DNA of 63,941 nt from Verrucomicrobiota bacterium (GTDB taxonomy: Bacteria; Verrucomicrobiota; Verrucomicrobiia; Limisphaerales; PALSA-1396): positions 1 through 63,941 of the forward strand of contig JACQFP010000017.1 in NCBI GenBank assembly GCA_016200005.1, given 5' to 3'. Of this stretch, positions 18,824 through 28,306 are shown piece by piece. Position 1 is the stretch's first letter, and every line of letters begins with the position of its first letter. A program made the position numbers and the translations under genes. Under the pieces are notes generated by a model that did no database searches, was not told where the DNA came from, and saw nothing but the letters and a program-made list of their open reading frames with translations.

Positions 18824-20680
18824 ATGAACCAACTCGTTTTTGCTCGCGTCCGACCTCCTCGCCAATCGTGGCTGCAGCTGCTCGGTGGTTTGGCCGCCGC
18901 CTGTTGCGTGACCACGGCCAGTCTGGCTGCGGACGCCCTGACCCCGCTCAACCTGCGCGACGTTCAAGTCGGCGGCGAGATCGGACGGCGCATCACCATC
19001 ACGATCACCAACAACTTGCTGGTGCTGGACGCTGACCACGACTTTCTGGCTTCCTTCAAGGCCAAGACTAACGAAGGCGGTTACATCGGCCTCGGCAAAT
19101 TGATTGATGCCACCGTGAAGTTCGCCGCCGAAACCGGCGATCCGCGCGTGCTCGCGTTGAAGCAGCACCTCGTTGACGAGACGATCAAGGCGCAGGCACC
19201 CGATGGCTACCTCGGCCAGCTCGCGCCCGCCCAACGCGTGCGGGGATTCTGGGACATTCACGAGATGGGTTACGTGATCTGGGGTTTGCTGACGGATTAC
19301 AAGTATTTCGGCGACGAAAGGTCGCTGGCCGCCGCGCGCAAAGGGGCGGATTATCTCCTGCGCAATTGGTCCACGCTCCCGCCGGATTGGGGGCATAAGA
19401 TCGGCGTGGCCCCGTATGTGGCCGTCACTGGCCTCGAGCGCACGATGCTCGCCCTGCACCGCCAGACCGGCGCGGCGCCGTATCTCGATTTCGTCACGAA
19501 GACGCGGGCGCTGCCCGAGTGGGAACTGCCCATCGTCATCGGGCGCCGCCCCGGCATCGAAGGTCACATCTACGCCTACCTGGCGCGCTGCCTCGCGCAA
19601 CTTGAGCTTTACCGCCACCAACCCGACCACCGCCTGCTCGGCCAGACGGATCGCGCGCTCGATTTCATGCTGAACCATGACGGCCTGCAAATCACCGGCG
19701 GCGCCGGCCAGTGCGAGATTTGGACCGACGACCAGGACGGACGCGGCGATCTCGGCGAAACCTGTTCCACGGCGTATCAACTCCGCGTCTATGACAACCT
19801 GCTCCGGCTCCGCGGGGACGCGCGCCTAGGCGATCTCATCGAACGTACGATCTACAACGCGCTCTTTGCCGCGCAATCGCCCGACGGCCGCCGCCTCCGC
19901 TACTTCTCGCCGACGGAAGGCGGGCGCGTTTATTTTCCGCTGGACACCTATTGCTGCCCGTGCAACTTCCGCCGCATCGTGGCCGAGCTGCCCGCGATGG
20001 TATTTTACCGCGCTCACGACGGCCTAGCCGTGAACCTCTACACGACGGCCGAGGCGAAGTTGTCCGTCGGCAAGAACGTGCCGCTCACGATCCGGCAGGC
20101 AACCGATTACCTGAACTCAGGGCGCATCCGGCTGCAACTCGATCCCGCGCGACCGGTGAAGTTTCCGCTACAACTCCGCATCCCCGCCTGGGCGCGCGGC
20201 GCAAGCGTGACCGTCAATGGCCGGCCCGCCAAAGGCGCTGGGCAGGCAGGCAGGTTCTTTGCATTGACGCGCGAATGGAAGTCCGGCGACGAGGTCTCGC
20301 TCAACCTGCAGATGTCCTGGCGACTGGTGAAGGGCCGTCAACGCCAGGCCGGGCGCGTGGCCGTGATGCGCGGCCCGCAACTCTTCTGCCTCAATCCCGC
20401 CCAGAACCCCGCCATCGCCAAACTCGACGGCACCGAACTGGGCTACCTCGCGCTCGATCCCGCGTCGCTGACGGACCCGGTGCCGAGCGACGTCGTGCGC
20501 CCCGAGGGCCTCGGCTGTCGCGTGAAAGCCTGGAAGGCCGGCTTCGGCATCGAAAAGAAAGCCGACTTCACGCTGACGCTGACCGAGTTCCCGGACCCCG
20601 ACGGCAAGGCCACTTATTTCCGGCTCCGCGATTTCAGTGTCGCGGTGGATGACGAGTTGCTGGCCGGGAAAAGCAAGTGA
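18824..20680 (+). CDS. GH127-family beta-L-arabinofuranosidase-like enzyme (DUF1680)
   Basis: 618 aa from the ATG at 18824. The signal peptide is LLGGLAAACCVTTASLAAD. The (alpha/alpha)6 barrel shows GYIGLGKLIDATVKFAAETGD, PDGYLGQLAP, FWDIHEMGYVIWGLLTDYKYFG and GIEGHIYAYLARCLAQLE. The Zn-Cys active site characteristic of GH127 is complete: E312 and C314 in GETCSTAYQL and the C377-C378 pair in TYCCPCNFRR. Family members remove beta-L-arabinofuranose from plant glycans; related proteins act on other sugars. It is followed after 15 bp by an esterase and then a TIM-barrel protein, a probable three-gene operon. Confidence 0.85.
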   Translation: MNQLVFARVRPPRQSWLQLLGGLAAACCVTTASLAADALTPLNLRDVQVGGEIGRRITITITNNLLVLDADHDFLASFKAKTNEGGYIGLGKLIDATVKFAAETGDPRVLALKQHLVDETIKAQAPDGYLGQLAPAQRVRGFWDIHEMGYVIWGLLTDYKYFGDERSLAAARKGADYLLRNWSTLPPDWGHKIGVAPYVAVTGLERTMLALHRQTGAAPYLDFVTKTRALPEWELPIVIGRRPGIEGHIYAYLARCLAQLELYRHQPDHRLLGQTDRALDFMLNHDGLQITGGAGQCEIWTDDQDGRGDLGETCSTAYQLRVYDNLLRLRGDARLGDLIERTIYNALFAAQSPDGRRLRYFSPTEGGRVYFPLDTYCCPCNFRRIVAELPAMVFYRAHDGLAVNLYTTAEAKLSVGKNVPLTIRQATDYLNSGRIRLQLDPARPVKFPLQLRIPAWARGASVTVNGRPAKGAGQAGRFFALTREWKSGDEVSLNLQMSWRLVKGRQRQAGRVAVMRGPQLFCLNPAQNPAIAKLDGTELGYLALDPASLTDPVPSDVVRPEGLGCRVKAWKAGFGIEKKADFTLTLTEFPDPDGKATYFRLRDFSVAVDDELLAGKSK

Positions 20681-20695
20681 ACTCAAAAGCGAACC

Positions 20696-22444
20696 GTGAA
20701 CCTGAATCGTGAAACTAAGGGGTTGAGTCGGCGGGCCTTGATCAAAGGCGTCGCCGCGCTTGCCGGCGGGGTGATTGTGTCACGCGCGGCCCGCGCCGCC
20801 CAGCATGGGCCAGGCGCGTCCGGTTCACCGCCAAAGCGGCGCGTCATCGAGGCGGCGGATGACCGCGCGGTGGCCGGCACCGCAGCCGGGCTGGTGCGCG
20901 GGTATATCAGCGGCGGTATTTATACCTTCAAAGGAATCCCCTACGGAGCACCCACCGGCGGCGAGGCGCGCTTCCGGCCTCCAAGCAAACCGAAGCCGTG
21001 GAAAAAGGTTCGCAGCGCGATGGCTTACGGACCGACGTGTCCCACGACCATTCACTATCGCTATCTTTACGACACTGAAACCGCCTTTCTTCTCTCGCCG
21101 CATTACGATGCGCTCGACGAGGATTGTTTGCGGTTGAACGTGTGGACCCCGGGCCTCGGGAGCGACGGCCGCCGTCCCGTGATGGTCTGGCTGCACGGGG
21201 GCGGTTGCACGGCGTGGTCGGCCCAGTTCCTGTCGTGTTTTGATGGCGAAGATCTGAGCCGCGATAGCAACGTCGTCGTCGTGTCGGTCAATCACCGCTT
21301 GGGGCCCTTCGGATTTCTCCATCTCGCCGAGTTCGGCGGCGCGCCCTGCGCGCGCTCCGGCAACGCGGGCACGCTGGACTTGATTGCGGCGCTCGAATGG
21401 ATCCGGGACAACGTCGCGAGATTCGGAGGAAATCCCGACAACGTAACGCTGTTCGGTCAGTCGGGGGGAGGCTCGAAAATCGGCGCGCTGTTGGCGATGC
21501 CGTCGGCCAAGGGGCTTTTTCACAAGGCAATCGTCATGAGTGGCACCACGCGCGGCACCACCAGCGCGCGGAACGCGAACACGGTGGCGTCCGGGATCAT
21601 GGCCGAACTCGAACCCGAACCCGGCGCGAACGGAATCGAAAAACTGAAGAACATCCCTGCGGAACGTCTGCTCGCCGCGGCGGACGTGGCGCTCGATAAA
21701 CTTGCGCCGCCGGTCAAAACTCCCGGCGGATTCTATCCGAAATCGTGGGACCATGGCTGGGGACCGACCGTGGACGGATCGCTGCTGCCGGAGTTTCCGT
21801 TCGATGCGGAGGCGCCCGCTTGCTCGGGGCACGTCCCGCTCATGATCGGGACGGTCTTGAACGAGTGCATGCCGCCCTTCTTCAGTCGGGCCGAGGAGAA
21901 GTTGACCGAGTCGGAACTTCAGGACCGACTCGGCCCCGCCTGCGGCACGCGCACTGCCAGTTTCCTTGCCGCGTATCGGCGCGCTTATCCCGGCGTGAAG
22001 CCCATCGAGCTGTTGGCGATCATCTATTCGACTTACGTGAGGCGGACCGCGGTCTCCTGGGCGGAGCGCAAGGCGGCCCAGAAAGCAGCGCCGGCGTATC
22101 TATATTGGTTCACGTGGCACACGCCCATGCTTGACGGCCGGCCGCGCGCTTTTCACTGCCTCGATCTTCCGTTTGTGTTCAACAACACTGATCGTTGCGC
22201 GAGCATGACGGGCGGCGGCGACGATGCGCGCACGCTGGCGAAAAACATGAGCCGAGCCTTCGCGAGTTTCGCCCGCACGGGCAATCCGAATCACGGCCAA
22301 CTCCCGCGCTGGCCGGAGTTCAACGCCGCGGACGGGCTAGTGATGATTTTCGATTCGAAATGCGAGGTCAAAAAGCACCCGGATCGCGAGCTTATCCTTC
22401 TGTTCCAAGACGTGCTTCGCGCTCATCCCTCCGTGGCGATCTGA
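20696..22444 (+). CDS. Tat-exported type-B carboxylesterase
   Basis: 582 aa from a GTG 15 bp after the GH127 stop. The N-terminus has a twin-arginine signal (GLSRRALIKGVAALAGGVIV). The alpha/beta-hydrolase fold of carboxylesterase type B is clear: GIYTFKGIPYGAPTGGEARF, DEDCLRLNVWTP, oxyanion loop WLHGGG (residues 165-170), nucleophile S256 in LFGQSGGGSK, then VIMSGT and a downstream AFHCLDLPFVFNN that should carry the catalytic His. In a pectin-active cluster it may remove acyl groups from polysaccharide side chains, which is inference. Its stop is 1 bp from the next ATG. Confidence 0.88.
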   Translation: MNLNRETKGLSRRALIKGVAALAGGVIVSRAARAAQHGPGASGSPPKRRVIEAADDRAVAGTAAGLVRGYISGGIYTFKGIPYGAPTGGEARFRPPSKPKPWKKVRSAMAYGPTCPTTIHYRYLYDTETAFLLSPHYDALDEDCLRLNVWTPGLGSDGRRPVMVWLHGGGCTAWSAQFLSCFDGEDLSRDSNVVVVSVNHRLGPFGFLHLAEFGGAPCARSGNAGTLDLIAALEWIRDNVARFGGNPDNVTLFGQSGGGSKIGALLAMPSAKGLFHKAIVMSGTTRGTTSARNANTVASGIMAELEPEPGANGIEKLKNIPAERLLAAADVALDKLAPPVKTPGGFYPKSWDHGWGPTVDGSLLPEFPFDAEAPACSGHVPLMIGTVLNECMPPFFSRAEEKLTESELQDRLGPACGTRTASFLAAYRRAYPGVKPIELLAIIYSTYVRRTAVSWAERKAAQKAAPAYLYWFTWHTPMLDGRPRAFHCLDLPFVFNNTDRCASMTGGGDDARTLAKNMSRAFASFARTGNPNHGQLPRWPEFNAADGLVMIFDSKCEVKKHPDRELILLFQDVLRAHPSVAI

Positions 22445-22445
22445 T

Positions 22446-24233
22446 ATGAGAGCGTTGACCTTTTGCGCGGCGGTAGCGGCAGTAGCTTCCGTTTGCTCCG
22501 CAAAGCCGGTCACTTCCGCGGCCCCTTCCGGGTCGTTTCGGCTTGAGGCGCTGGTTGACTTCGTTGACGACGCGCTACGCGGTGGCCGCACCCTGACAGC
22601 ACGCGATATTGACGCGATGATGACCCGGTTGGCCGGGCTGGGCATCCGACGGGTGAGTTGGGCCTTTTACGCCGATGGTCGCGGCGGATATTTGAACCCA
22701 ACCGACACCACCGTGGACTACCGAGGCGGCTGGAAACACTATGACGCGACGTACCGCGAACTGGGTAATCCGCTCAAGGTCGCCGTGGAGTGCGGCCATC
22801 GTCACGGCTTGGAAGTCTATGCTTACTTCAAGCCGTACGAGAATGGTCCCGGCGTGATGTTTCCGGCCGGCTCTCCGCAGGCCAAGGAGTGGGGGTTGCT
22901 TGACTGCATCGGCGGGAAACTCGCCTGGATGGACCGGTTCGTCCGCGACCATCCGCACCTTCGCATCCAGCGGCGGGCCGACGACCTCCCGGTCACGGCG
23001 ACGAACGCTGCGGTGCGCGGCATTCGCTTGACCAAGCAAGACGCGACGCCGACGCGGCTCACTCGGGAGCACATTCAAATCTGGACGAGTCCCGACAATT
23101 TCCGCTACCGGCGGGCCGAAGTGAAATTCACCTGCCACGAAACCGTGGAAGCAGCCCCGCGCGAGGCGCGCGATCAATTTGGCAAGGTGATGACACGCAA
23201 AGGCGATCCGGTTCGCGTGCTGACGTTATCGGGCTTGGACCTGACCGATAACTACATCCTCGTCACCAGCGACTTTACCGGCGGCAAGGGTGATTTTGTC
23301 AACTCGGGCCTGGCGATCTTAACCACGCTGGACGCGCAGGGACGCGAGATTCCCGGCGTGTTCGCGTCCGGCGGCGCCGTGTGGAATCGTAATCTCGTCA
23401 ATTTCCGGGAAGGCGGTTTGATGTTTGACTACGGGTGGGGCGCCGCGCCCGTGCGACTGGATGCGCCGAATGCCGACGGGCGTTCCGGGTTTATCGCCTT
23501 TGCGCGGGGTCGGAACGAATACTTGCCGGGTGCGCTTTGCGAGACCGAGCTGGACGTGCAAAAGTTTTGGCTCGGGTGCTTGGAGGAGATCATCGCCGCG
23601 GGTGTGGACGGCGTGGATTTTCGCGAGGAGAATCACAGCACGCACACCGATTATCCGGAAGATTATGGATTCAACGCGGTCATTTTGGCCAAAGCCCGGA
23701 CCCGGCCCGGGGATTTGCTGGCAAATATCGCGGAGGTCCGAGGCGAAGCGTACACGGATTTTCTGCGCGAATGCAATCGCCGGCTGTCGCGCGCGGGAAT
23801 CGCGATGCGCTACAACCTGCAACTGGATTTTTTCCGGCCCGATCCTCCACGCGACCGACTGCTGGCGTACCCGGCAAATATCCGCTTCGACTGGCAACGC
23901 TGGGTGGACGAGGGCCTGATGGATGAAGCGATTCTTCGATTCTACAGCTTGCCGTTTTCGGCTATTTTCAACGACGCCACCGCTCAGGAAATGATCCGTG
24001 GGTGTCGCGCCCACGGAATTCCCATTACGGTGAATCGCTATGTAAGGCAGGCGGCGGACCAGCTTCCAGTCGAACTGCAGCGCATCCGAACCGACGGGCG
24101 TTTTAGCGGTTTCATTTTTTACGAAACCAACGAATACCTTGATTTCGGCGCCACCCCCGGCACCTGCCGCGTCACGTCTCCGCCTCTGTTGAAAGCACTA
24201 ACAGAAGCAATCGGCGGCACCGGCCTCCGGTAG
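22446..24233 (+). CDS. Exported TIM-barrel protein, putative glycoside hydrolase
   Basis: 595 aa with a signal peptide (MRALTFCAAVAAVASVCSA). Segments such as IDAMMTRLAGLGIRRVSWAFYADG, VECGHRHGLEVYAYFKPYENG, GVDGVDFREENHSTHTDYPEDYG and NIRFDWQRWVDEGLMDE are typical of glycoside-hydrolase-like (beta/alpha)8 barrels. VDFREENH could present the acid residue at a strand end. A beta-rich insert (about 200-330) separates the first strands from the rest. I cannot assign a GH family. It overlaps the end of an opposing truncated gene by about 60 bp. Confidence 0.75.
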   Translation: MRALTFCAAVAAVASVCSAKPVTSAAPSGSFRLEALVDFVDDALRGGRTLTARDIDAMMTRLAGLGIRRVSWAFYADGRGGYLNPTDTTVDYRGGWKHYDATYRELGNPLKVAVECGHRHGLEVYAYFKPYENGPGVMFPAGSPQAKEWGLLDCIGGKLAWMDRFVRDHPHLRIQRRADDLPVTATNAAVRGIRLTKQDATPTRLTREHIQIWTSPDNFRYRRAEVKFTCHETVEAAPREARDQFGKVMTRKGDPVRVLTLSGLDLTDNYILVTSDFTGGKGDFVNSGLAILTTLDAQGREIPGVFASGGAVWNRNLVNFREGGLMFDYGWGAAPVRLDAPNADGRSGFIAFARGRNEYLPGALCETELDVQKFWLGCLEEIIAAGVDGVDFREENHSTHTDYPEDYGFNAVILAKARTRPGDLLANIAEVRGEAYTDFLRECNRRLSRAGIAMRYNLQLDFFRPDPPRDRLLAYPANIRFDWQRWVDEGLMDEAILRFYSLPFSAIFNDATAQEMIRGCRAHGIPITVNRYVRQAADQLPVELQRIRTDGRFSGFIFYETNEYLDFGATPGTCRVTSPPLLKALTEAIGGTGLR

Positions 24234-24663
24234 AGGCGAGCCGCGCGCCTTGGATTTGCGGATACCGGTCCACCAGTCGGCGGACTTGCGCCATCCGTTG
24301 CTCGTAAACGAACGGTCGTCCCTCGCCCGTGCCGTCGGCGGAAATCTCCCAGACGAGTTGCGGAAATTCCGCAACTTCCTTGCTGAGACGATCGGCTTCC
24401 GGGTCGTCGTTGGGAATGCCGTTGCCGGCCATGACGACGTTCGGCACGCCGAGCAATTGAGCGCGCTGGGCGGGGCTGGCCTCGGCGAAAGTGGCGACGG
24501 CGTGTGGTCCCGCTTTCGTCATCTCTGGATTACCCCAGACCCAAAGCAGGTCGCGGATGGTTTTGAGTTTGGTTCGTTCCGTTGGCCGTGGCTCATGCCC
24601 CTGCGCGAAGCTGCGGCACGCGCTTCCGCCCAGCATCACTGCCAGGGCAAGGAATGTCGTCAA
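24172..24663 (-). pseudogene. 3'-truncated exported protein gene
   Basis: The TTG-started frame encodes a signal peptide (MTTFLALAVMLGGSACRSFAQ), then a well-formed region (IRDLLWVWGNPEMTKAGPH, LLGVPNVVMAGNGIPNDDPE, PQLVWEISADGTG, MAQVRRLVDRYPQIQG). It then changes abruptly to low-quality sequence (RLASTGGRCRRLLLLVLSTE) exactly where it runs over the 3' end of the plus-strand TIM-barrel gene. From memory, full-length relatives continue well past YPQIQG; this copy has lost its C-terminal part. The start region is duplicated at 18552-18612. Confidence 0.6.
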
Positions 24664-24748
24664 CGGAATTGATTGCGCTTTCGTTTTATCGTGTGCGCCG
24701 CGCGATCCCGGTCACGAGGATTTCCCCGCGCGCCGCTTGCAGACTTTG

Positions 24749-27088
24749 TCAGCCGGGCGGCCGGGCTGTTTCCTTCAGTGTCTGCCTGCCGCTGCGCAAC
24801 GGTTTCGTTTCGCCGGAAGGCAGGATGGCCATCGCGTTGACGCCTTTGGGAATTTCCGTTTCGAGACGAAATGTTGCGCCGTCTTTGCGCCAGCGGCTTA
24901 CGACCCGACCGCGCGGCGTTTGGAGCGTCGCCTCGGCGTTGGCCAAAGCCCCAGGGTTCGGAGCGATGAGGATTTTCTGCCAGCCGACGCTCCCGGGTTG
25001 CTGCCGGATGCCGCCGATGTAGCCGTAAAACCATTCCATCACGTGTCCCAACATGCAGTGATTGAGCGATTGGCGGCCGTCCATCATGGCGTCCCACGTT
25101 TCCGGTAACGAGGTCAGCCCCTTGCTCAGGATGCCGCCGTAACTGCCCGTGCCGTCGCGGGAGTAAACGCGGTGCAGAATATCCGAGCGTCCGGCCTCCG
25201 CCAGCGCGCGGAGGAAATAGACGTGGCCAACGTCGCCCGGCGTCTGCTGCCAGCCACGTTTTTCCAGGTCCGCGATGATGTCCTGCACCAGCACCGCGCG
25301 ATCGGCCTGCGGGACGAGATCGGCGCACAAGGCCATCGAGTTGGCGCACTGCGGACTGCCGTTGTGGCGAAGTTTGCGCGTGACCGGGTCCTGAAAGTGC
25401 CGCTGGAAATCCGCCGTGATGCGTGTGTGCAATTCGCGATACTTCTTCGCGTCCTCCGTTTGCCCCAACGCCTCCGCCGCGCGCGAAACCGTCAGGGCGC
25501 AAAGCCCCCAGGTGGCCGTGGCGGACAACTCCGTCGGCGTGAAGCGAGAGGGACCGGGCCGCTGGCCGTGACCGTAATCATACCAGTCGCCGAGCCCGCC
25601 GGGCGCGAGGCCGTCCTTGGCCTCGGTCTGGATGTAGTCGGTGAAGCGGCGCATCATGTCGAAATTGTCGCGCAGGATTTGGAGGTCACCGAACCATTCG
25701 TAGTGATGCCACGGCACCATCACCGCGGCAGCGCCCCATTCGACGGTCCAGTTGTCCGCGCCCGGAAACCGCCCTGCCGGATAGCTCGGTGCCACGGTCA
25801 GCACGCGTCCGCTTGGCTCCTGCGCGTCGCGGATGTCATGCGCGATCTTGCTGTACCAGTCCCGGCCTTCGTAGCGATACAGGAAAGTCGGCGCCAGCAG
25901 ATACGAACATTCCAGCCAGCCGAGCTTTTCGCGATGCGGACAATCGGTCATCACCCAGTTCATGTTGGCGCGCACGGCCGCATCAATGAGTTCGTGCGTG
26001 CGGTTGTACAGGTCGCTGGAGCTGTGGAACGTGCCGACTTGAGGCAGCGCCGCACGAACCGGCACCAGTTCCATCCGGCGAACGACAGGGAGATTTTGCG
26101 GGTTTGAACGCCCTTTCGGCACCGCGCCGGTGACTTCGACAAACTGCATGCCGAGGTAAAACGAAACCCATTGATGCGTCAACGGCTGTCCATCGGTGAC
26201 GACATCGCAGCCCACGACGTAGCCGCCGAACAGGCGGTCCTTGTCGTTCTTATGCTCGCCGCAGCGGAATTGAACGCGGTCGCCGGATTGGCCTCCTTCC
26301 AACTCGACCCGCAACTGCGCAGCCACGTTTTTCGGAAAGCTGTAGAGCAACACGCCCGGTGACGGCTCCTTCACCGAGACCGGCGCGTGCCGCCCGAACT
26401 TTCCGATACCCGGGAAGAACTGGCGCTCCAGTTTGCCGGCGGGCGCAGTCGCGAGGCGCGCAGCCTGCCACTCGCGGTCATTGAAGCCGGCGCGATCCCA
26501 GCCCGCCTGCCGGCGGCGGGCATCAAAGTCCTCACCGGCGAAAATGTGAGAGAACGCGACCGGACCTTCGGCGGTGCGCCAAGTGGTGTCGCTGCCGATG
26601 TGTTCGGTTGAGCCGCCTTTCGGCTGCAGCATGATCTCCGCGCACAGTAGAAGCGGATCTTCCGCTTTTCGCTGGGGGCCTTTCTTGTTGTAGCGGCCTG
26701 CTGGCGGGTTGGGATTGTGCCAGAACGAATTGTTCAGCATCACGCCCACGCAGTTCGTGCCGCGAACCAGCGACATCGTGATGTCGAAGTCGCGATAGTA
26801 AATCGTTTTCTCGTACTGCGACCAAGGCTGGTTAATGCCGGTTTCCGCCAGCCGCCGGCCATTGAGCGAGATGTCGTAATCGCCCAGGCCGATGATCCGG
26901 ATGGTGGCGTGTTCGGGCCTGGCCGTGACGACGAACTCTTTCCGAAAGAGCGGCAGCGCGGCGTTGGTCGCGGTGCTTGACGGTGGCGCTATCCAGCGGG
27001 CCTCCTGAAATTGCGCGGTTGCCGCGGAAACCACAGTGAACAGGGCGAGCGTGGTTGCCCAGTTGGTCGGGATTGTTTTCGTTTTCAC
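24749..27088 (-). CDS. GH78 alpha-L-rhamnosidase
   Basis: 779 aa from a GTG at 27088, with a signal peptide (..TLALFTVVSAATAQ). The beta-sandwich N-domains (ARWIAPP, FRKEFVV, GDYDISLNGRRL, YRDFDITMSLVRGTNCVGVMLNN) lead into an (alpha/alpha)6 barrel with the GH78 landmarks TDCPHREKLGWLECS (general acid region), WGAAAVMVPWHHYEWFGD, GGLGDWYDYG and SLNHCMLGHVMEWFYGYIGGI (catalytic base region). It releases terminal alpha-L-rhamnose from glycans such as rhamnogalacturonan. With the GH106-type enzyme it gives the island two potential rhamnosidases. The gene is on the minus strand with its own upstream gap of 186 bp. Confidence 0.92.
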   Translation of the reverse strand: MKTKTIPTNWATTLALFTVVSAATAQFQEARWIAPPSSTATNAALPLFRKEFVVTARPEHATIRIIGLGDYDISLNGRRLAETGINQPWSQYEKTIYYRDFDITMSLVRGTNCVGVMLNNSFWHNPNPPAGRYNKKGPQRKAEDPLLLCAEIMLQPKGGSTEHIGSDTTWRTAEGPVAFSHIFAGEDFDARRRQAGWDRAGFNDREWQAARLATAPAGKLERQFFPGIGKFGRHAPVSVKEPSPGVLLYSFPKNVAAQLRVELEGGQSGDRVQFRCGEHKNDKDRLFGGYVVGCDVVTDGQPLTHQWVSFYLGMQFVEVTGAVPKGRSNPQNLPVVRRMELVPVRAALPQVGTFHSSSDLYNRTHELIDAAVRANMNWVMTDCPHREKLGWLECSYLLAPTFLYRYEGRDWYSKIAHDIRDAQEPSGRVLTVAPSYPAGRFPGADNWTVEWGAAAVMVPWHHYEWFGDLQILRDNFDMMRRFTDYIQTEAKDGLAPGGLGDWYDYGHGQRPGPSRFTPTELSATATWGLCALTVSRAAEALGQTEDAKKYRELHTRITADFQRHFQDPVTRKLRHNGSPQCANSMALCADLVPQADRAVLVQDIIADLEKRGWQQTPGDVGHVYFLRALAEAGRSDILHRVYSRDGTGSYGGILSKGLTSLPETWDAMMDGRQSLNHCMLGHVMEWFYGYIGGIRQQPGSVGWQKILIAPNPGALANAEATLQTPRGRVVSRWRKDGATFRLETEIPKGVNAMAILPSGETKPLRSGRQTLKETARPPG

Positions 27089-27274
27089 GGCTCACATTTT
27101 CGAGATTCGCGGACCCGATGTTCTGGTGGCTTATGGGACCTGCCCGGGTGGGTCAACGTGACGGTCCACTTTTCGACCAACCGCTGCAGCGAGCACCAGC
27201 GTCAATGCGACGGGCAGCGTGAAATGCATTCTTCCTTTGCCCGGGACTTTTGCGCGCTGTTGAGTCACTTCGAT

Positions 27275-28213
27275 TCATACACCGATCACTTTCGCAAAAT
27301 CAAAATCCGCCAGCTTGCCCTCTAAGAAAAAGATTGTCCCGTGAATGGCCGCCGCTTCGCCCGGCTCCAAGTCCTTGAACTTCGGGTCGGCGTGCATGCA
27401 AGGGTGGTAGGGGTTACCAATCATCGAGAGTGTGTCCTTGTGCCAGGTCATGCCCACCCAGCGCTCGGCCAGATTCGAGCGCGTGACCATGACCGGCCAG
27501 TCCGCCACCCGCTTGCCTTTGGTGCGCCAACCTACGCGGTAAGGATTGTTGCCCGGCGGCAGCTCGCGCGCCTGGTTCAGTGTGACCCAGCCGGCGACTG
27601 GTACGTGGACGAACTTGTTGTCGCGCGTGAAATCCGCGAGCTCTTTGATGCCGCGCAGATACGCGCAGGTTTGCAAAGTGATGTCTTTCAAGGGTTGGGC
27701 GGTGCCATTCTTGAGGTGCAACTCCAGCGCCACCCTGGTGTCGTTCTGCTTCGTCACGCTGCCGCCGAAACTGACACCGTTGGGCAGGGTCCGCTCGAAA
27801 GCGATTCCGTTGGTCACTTTCTGCCACTGCACCCTGGGCAATTCCGCGTACACGGTGGGTGCGTCCGGACTGACGTGGCTGAGGAAGAGCAGCGTCTTGC
27901 CGATGAAGATCGCCTCGGGAAAATCCAGCCAGAAGTAATCCTGGCTGGGCCACGCCGGGCTGATCCACGCGATCTGTTCCCACGGGTAGTGCGGCCGCCA
28001 TTCCCCCGGGAAGATGCGAATGCCTTTGGCCTGGGTTTCGTAAGTGTCGCCGGGCTTGCTGCTGTTGGCCGCATTCGCTTTTGGCGAACGGTTCGTGGTT
28101 TGGCTGAAAGCCGGGAGGCCACCCGCCAGCGAGAAAAGGCTCGCGGTGGCCCCGGCTGATTTCAGAAACCGGCGACGGGAAATCGCCTCGGTTGTTTGGT
28201 CACTTTGTTTCAT
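27275..28213 (-). CDS. Tat-exported protein of unknown function, copy 1
   Basis: 312 aa. A clear twin-arginine signal (ISRRRFLKSAGATASLFSLA) precedes a beta-rich domain: KGIRIFPGEWRPHYPWEQIA, WISPAWPSQDYFWLDFPEAIF, SFGGSVTKQNDTRVALELHL, YLRGIKELADFTRDNKFVHV and a conserved tail NPYHPCMHADPKF. A paralogue lies at 41098-42018 and the first 60 or so codons are duplicated at 39213-39542. I do not recognise the family; the acidic and aromatic surface motifs would suit a sugar epimerase- or galactose mutarotase-like sandwich, but that is a guess. It is 93 bp downstream of the 28307-30055 gene. Confidence 0.8.
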   Translation of the reverse strand: MKQSDQTTEAISRRRFLKSAGATASLFSLAGGLPAFSQTTNRSPKANAANSSKPGDTYETQAKGIRIFPGEWRPHYPWEQIAWISPAWPSQDYFWLDFPEAIFIGKTLLFLSHVSPDAPTVYAELPRVQWQKVTNGIAFERTLPNGVSFGGSVTKQNDTRVALELHLKNGTAQPLKDITLQTCAYLRGIKELADFTRDNKFVHVPVAGWVTLNQARELPPGNNPYRVGWRTKGKRVADWPVMVTRSNLAERWVGMTWHKDTLSMIGNPYHPCMHADPKFKDLEPGEAAAIHGTIFFLEGKLADFDFAKVIGV

Positions 28214-28306
28214 ATCGTTTTTTAAAGTTGCGTTTCATTCAAATGGTGGCGCTTCTTTCCGACGGGCCGCCAGCTTCATAAAATGATTCTGAAGAAAACT
28301 TGTCCA

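Noticed and set aside
24172-24663. Intact small exported protein
   Set aside because: Its C-terminal 20-25 residues are antisense to the end of the TIM-barrel gene and unlike the preceding domain; better read as a truncated gene.
26750-27330. Plus-strand frames opposite the start of the GH78 gene and in the following gap
   Set aside because: No motifs, and they oppose the GH78 gene or the end of the 27275-28213 gene; the gap 27089-27274 has nothing recognisable.
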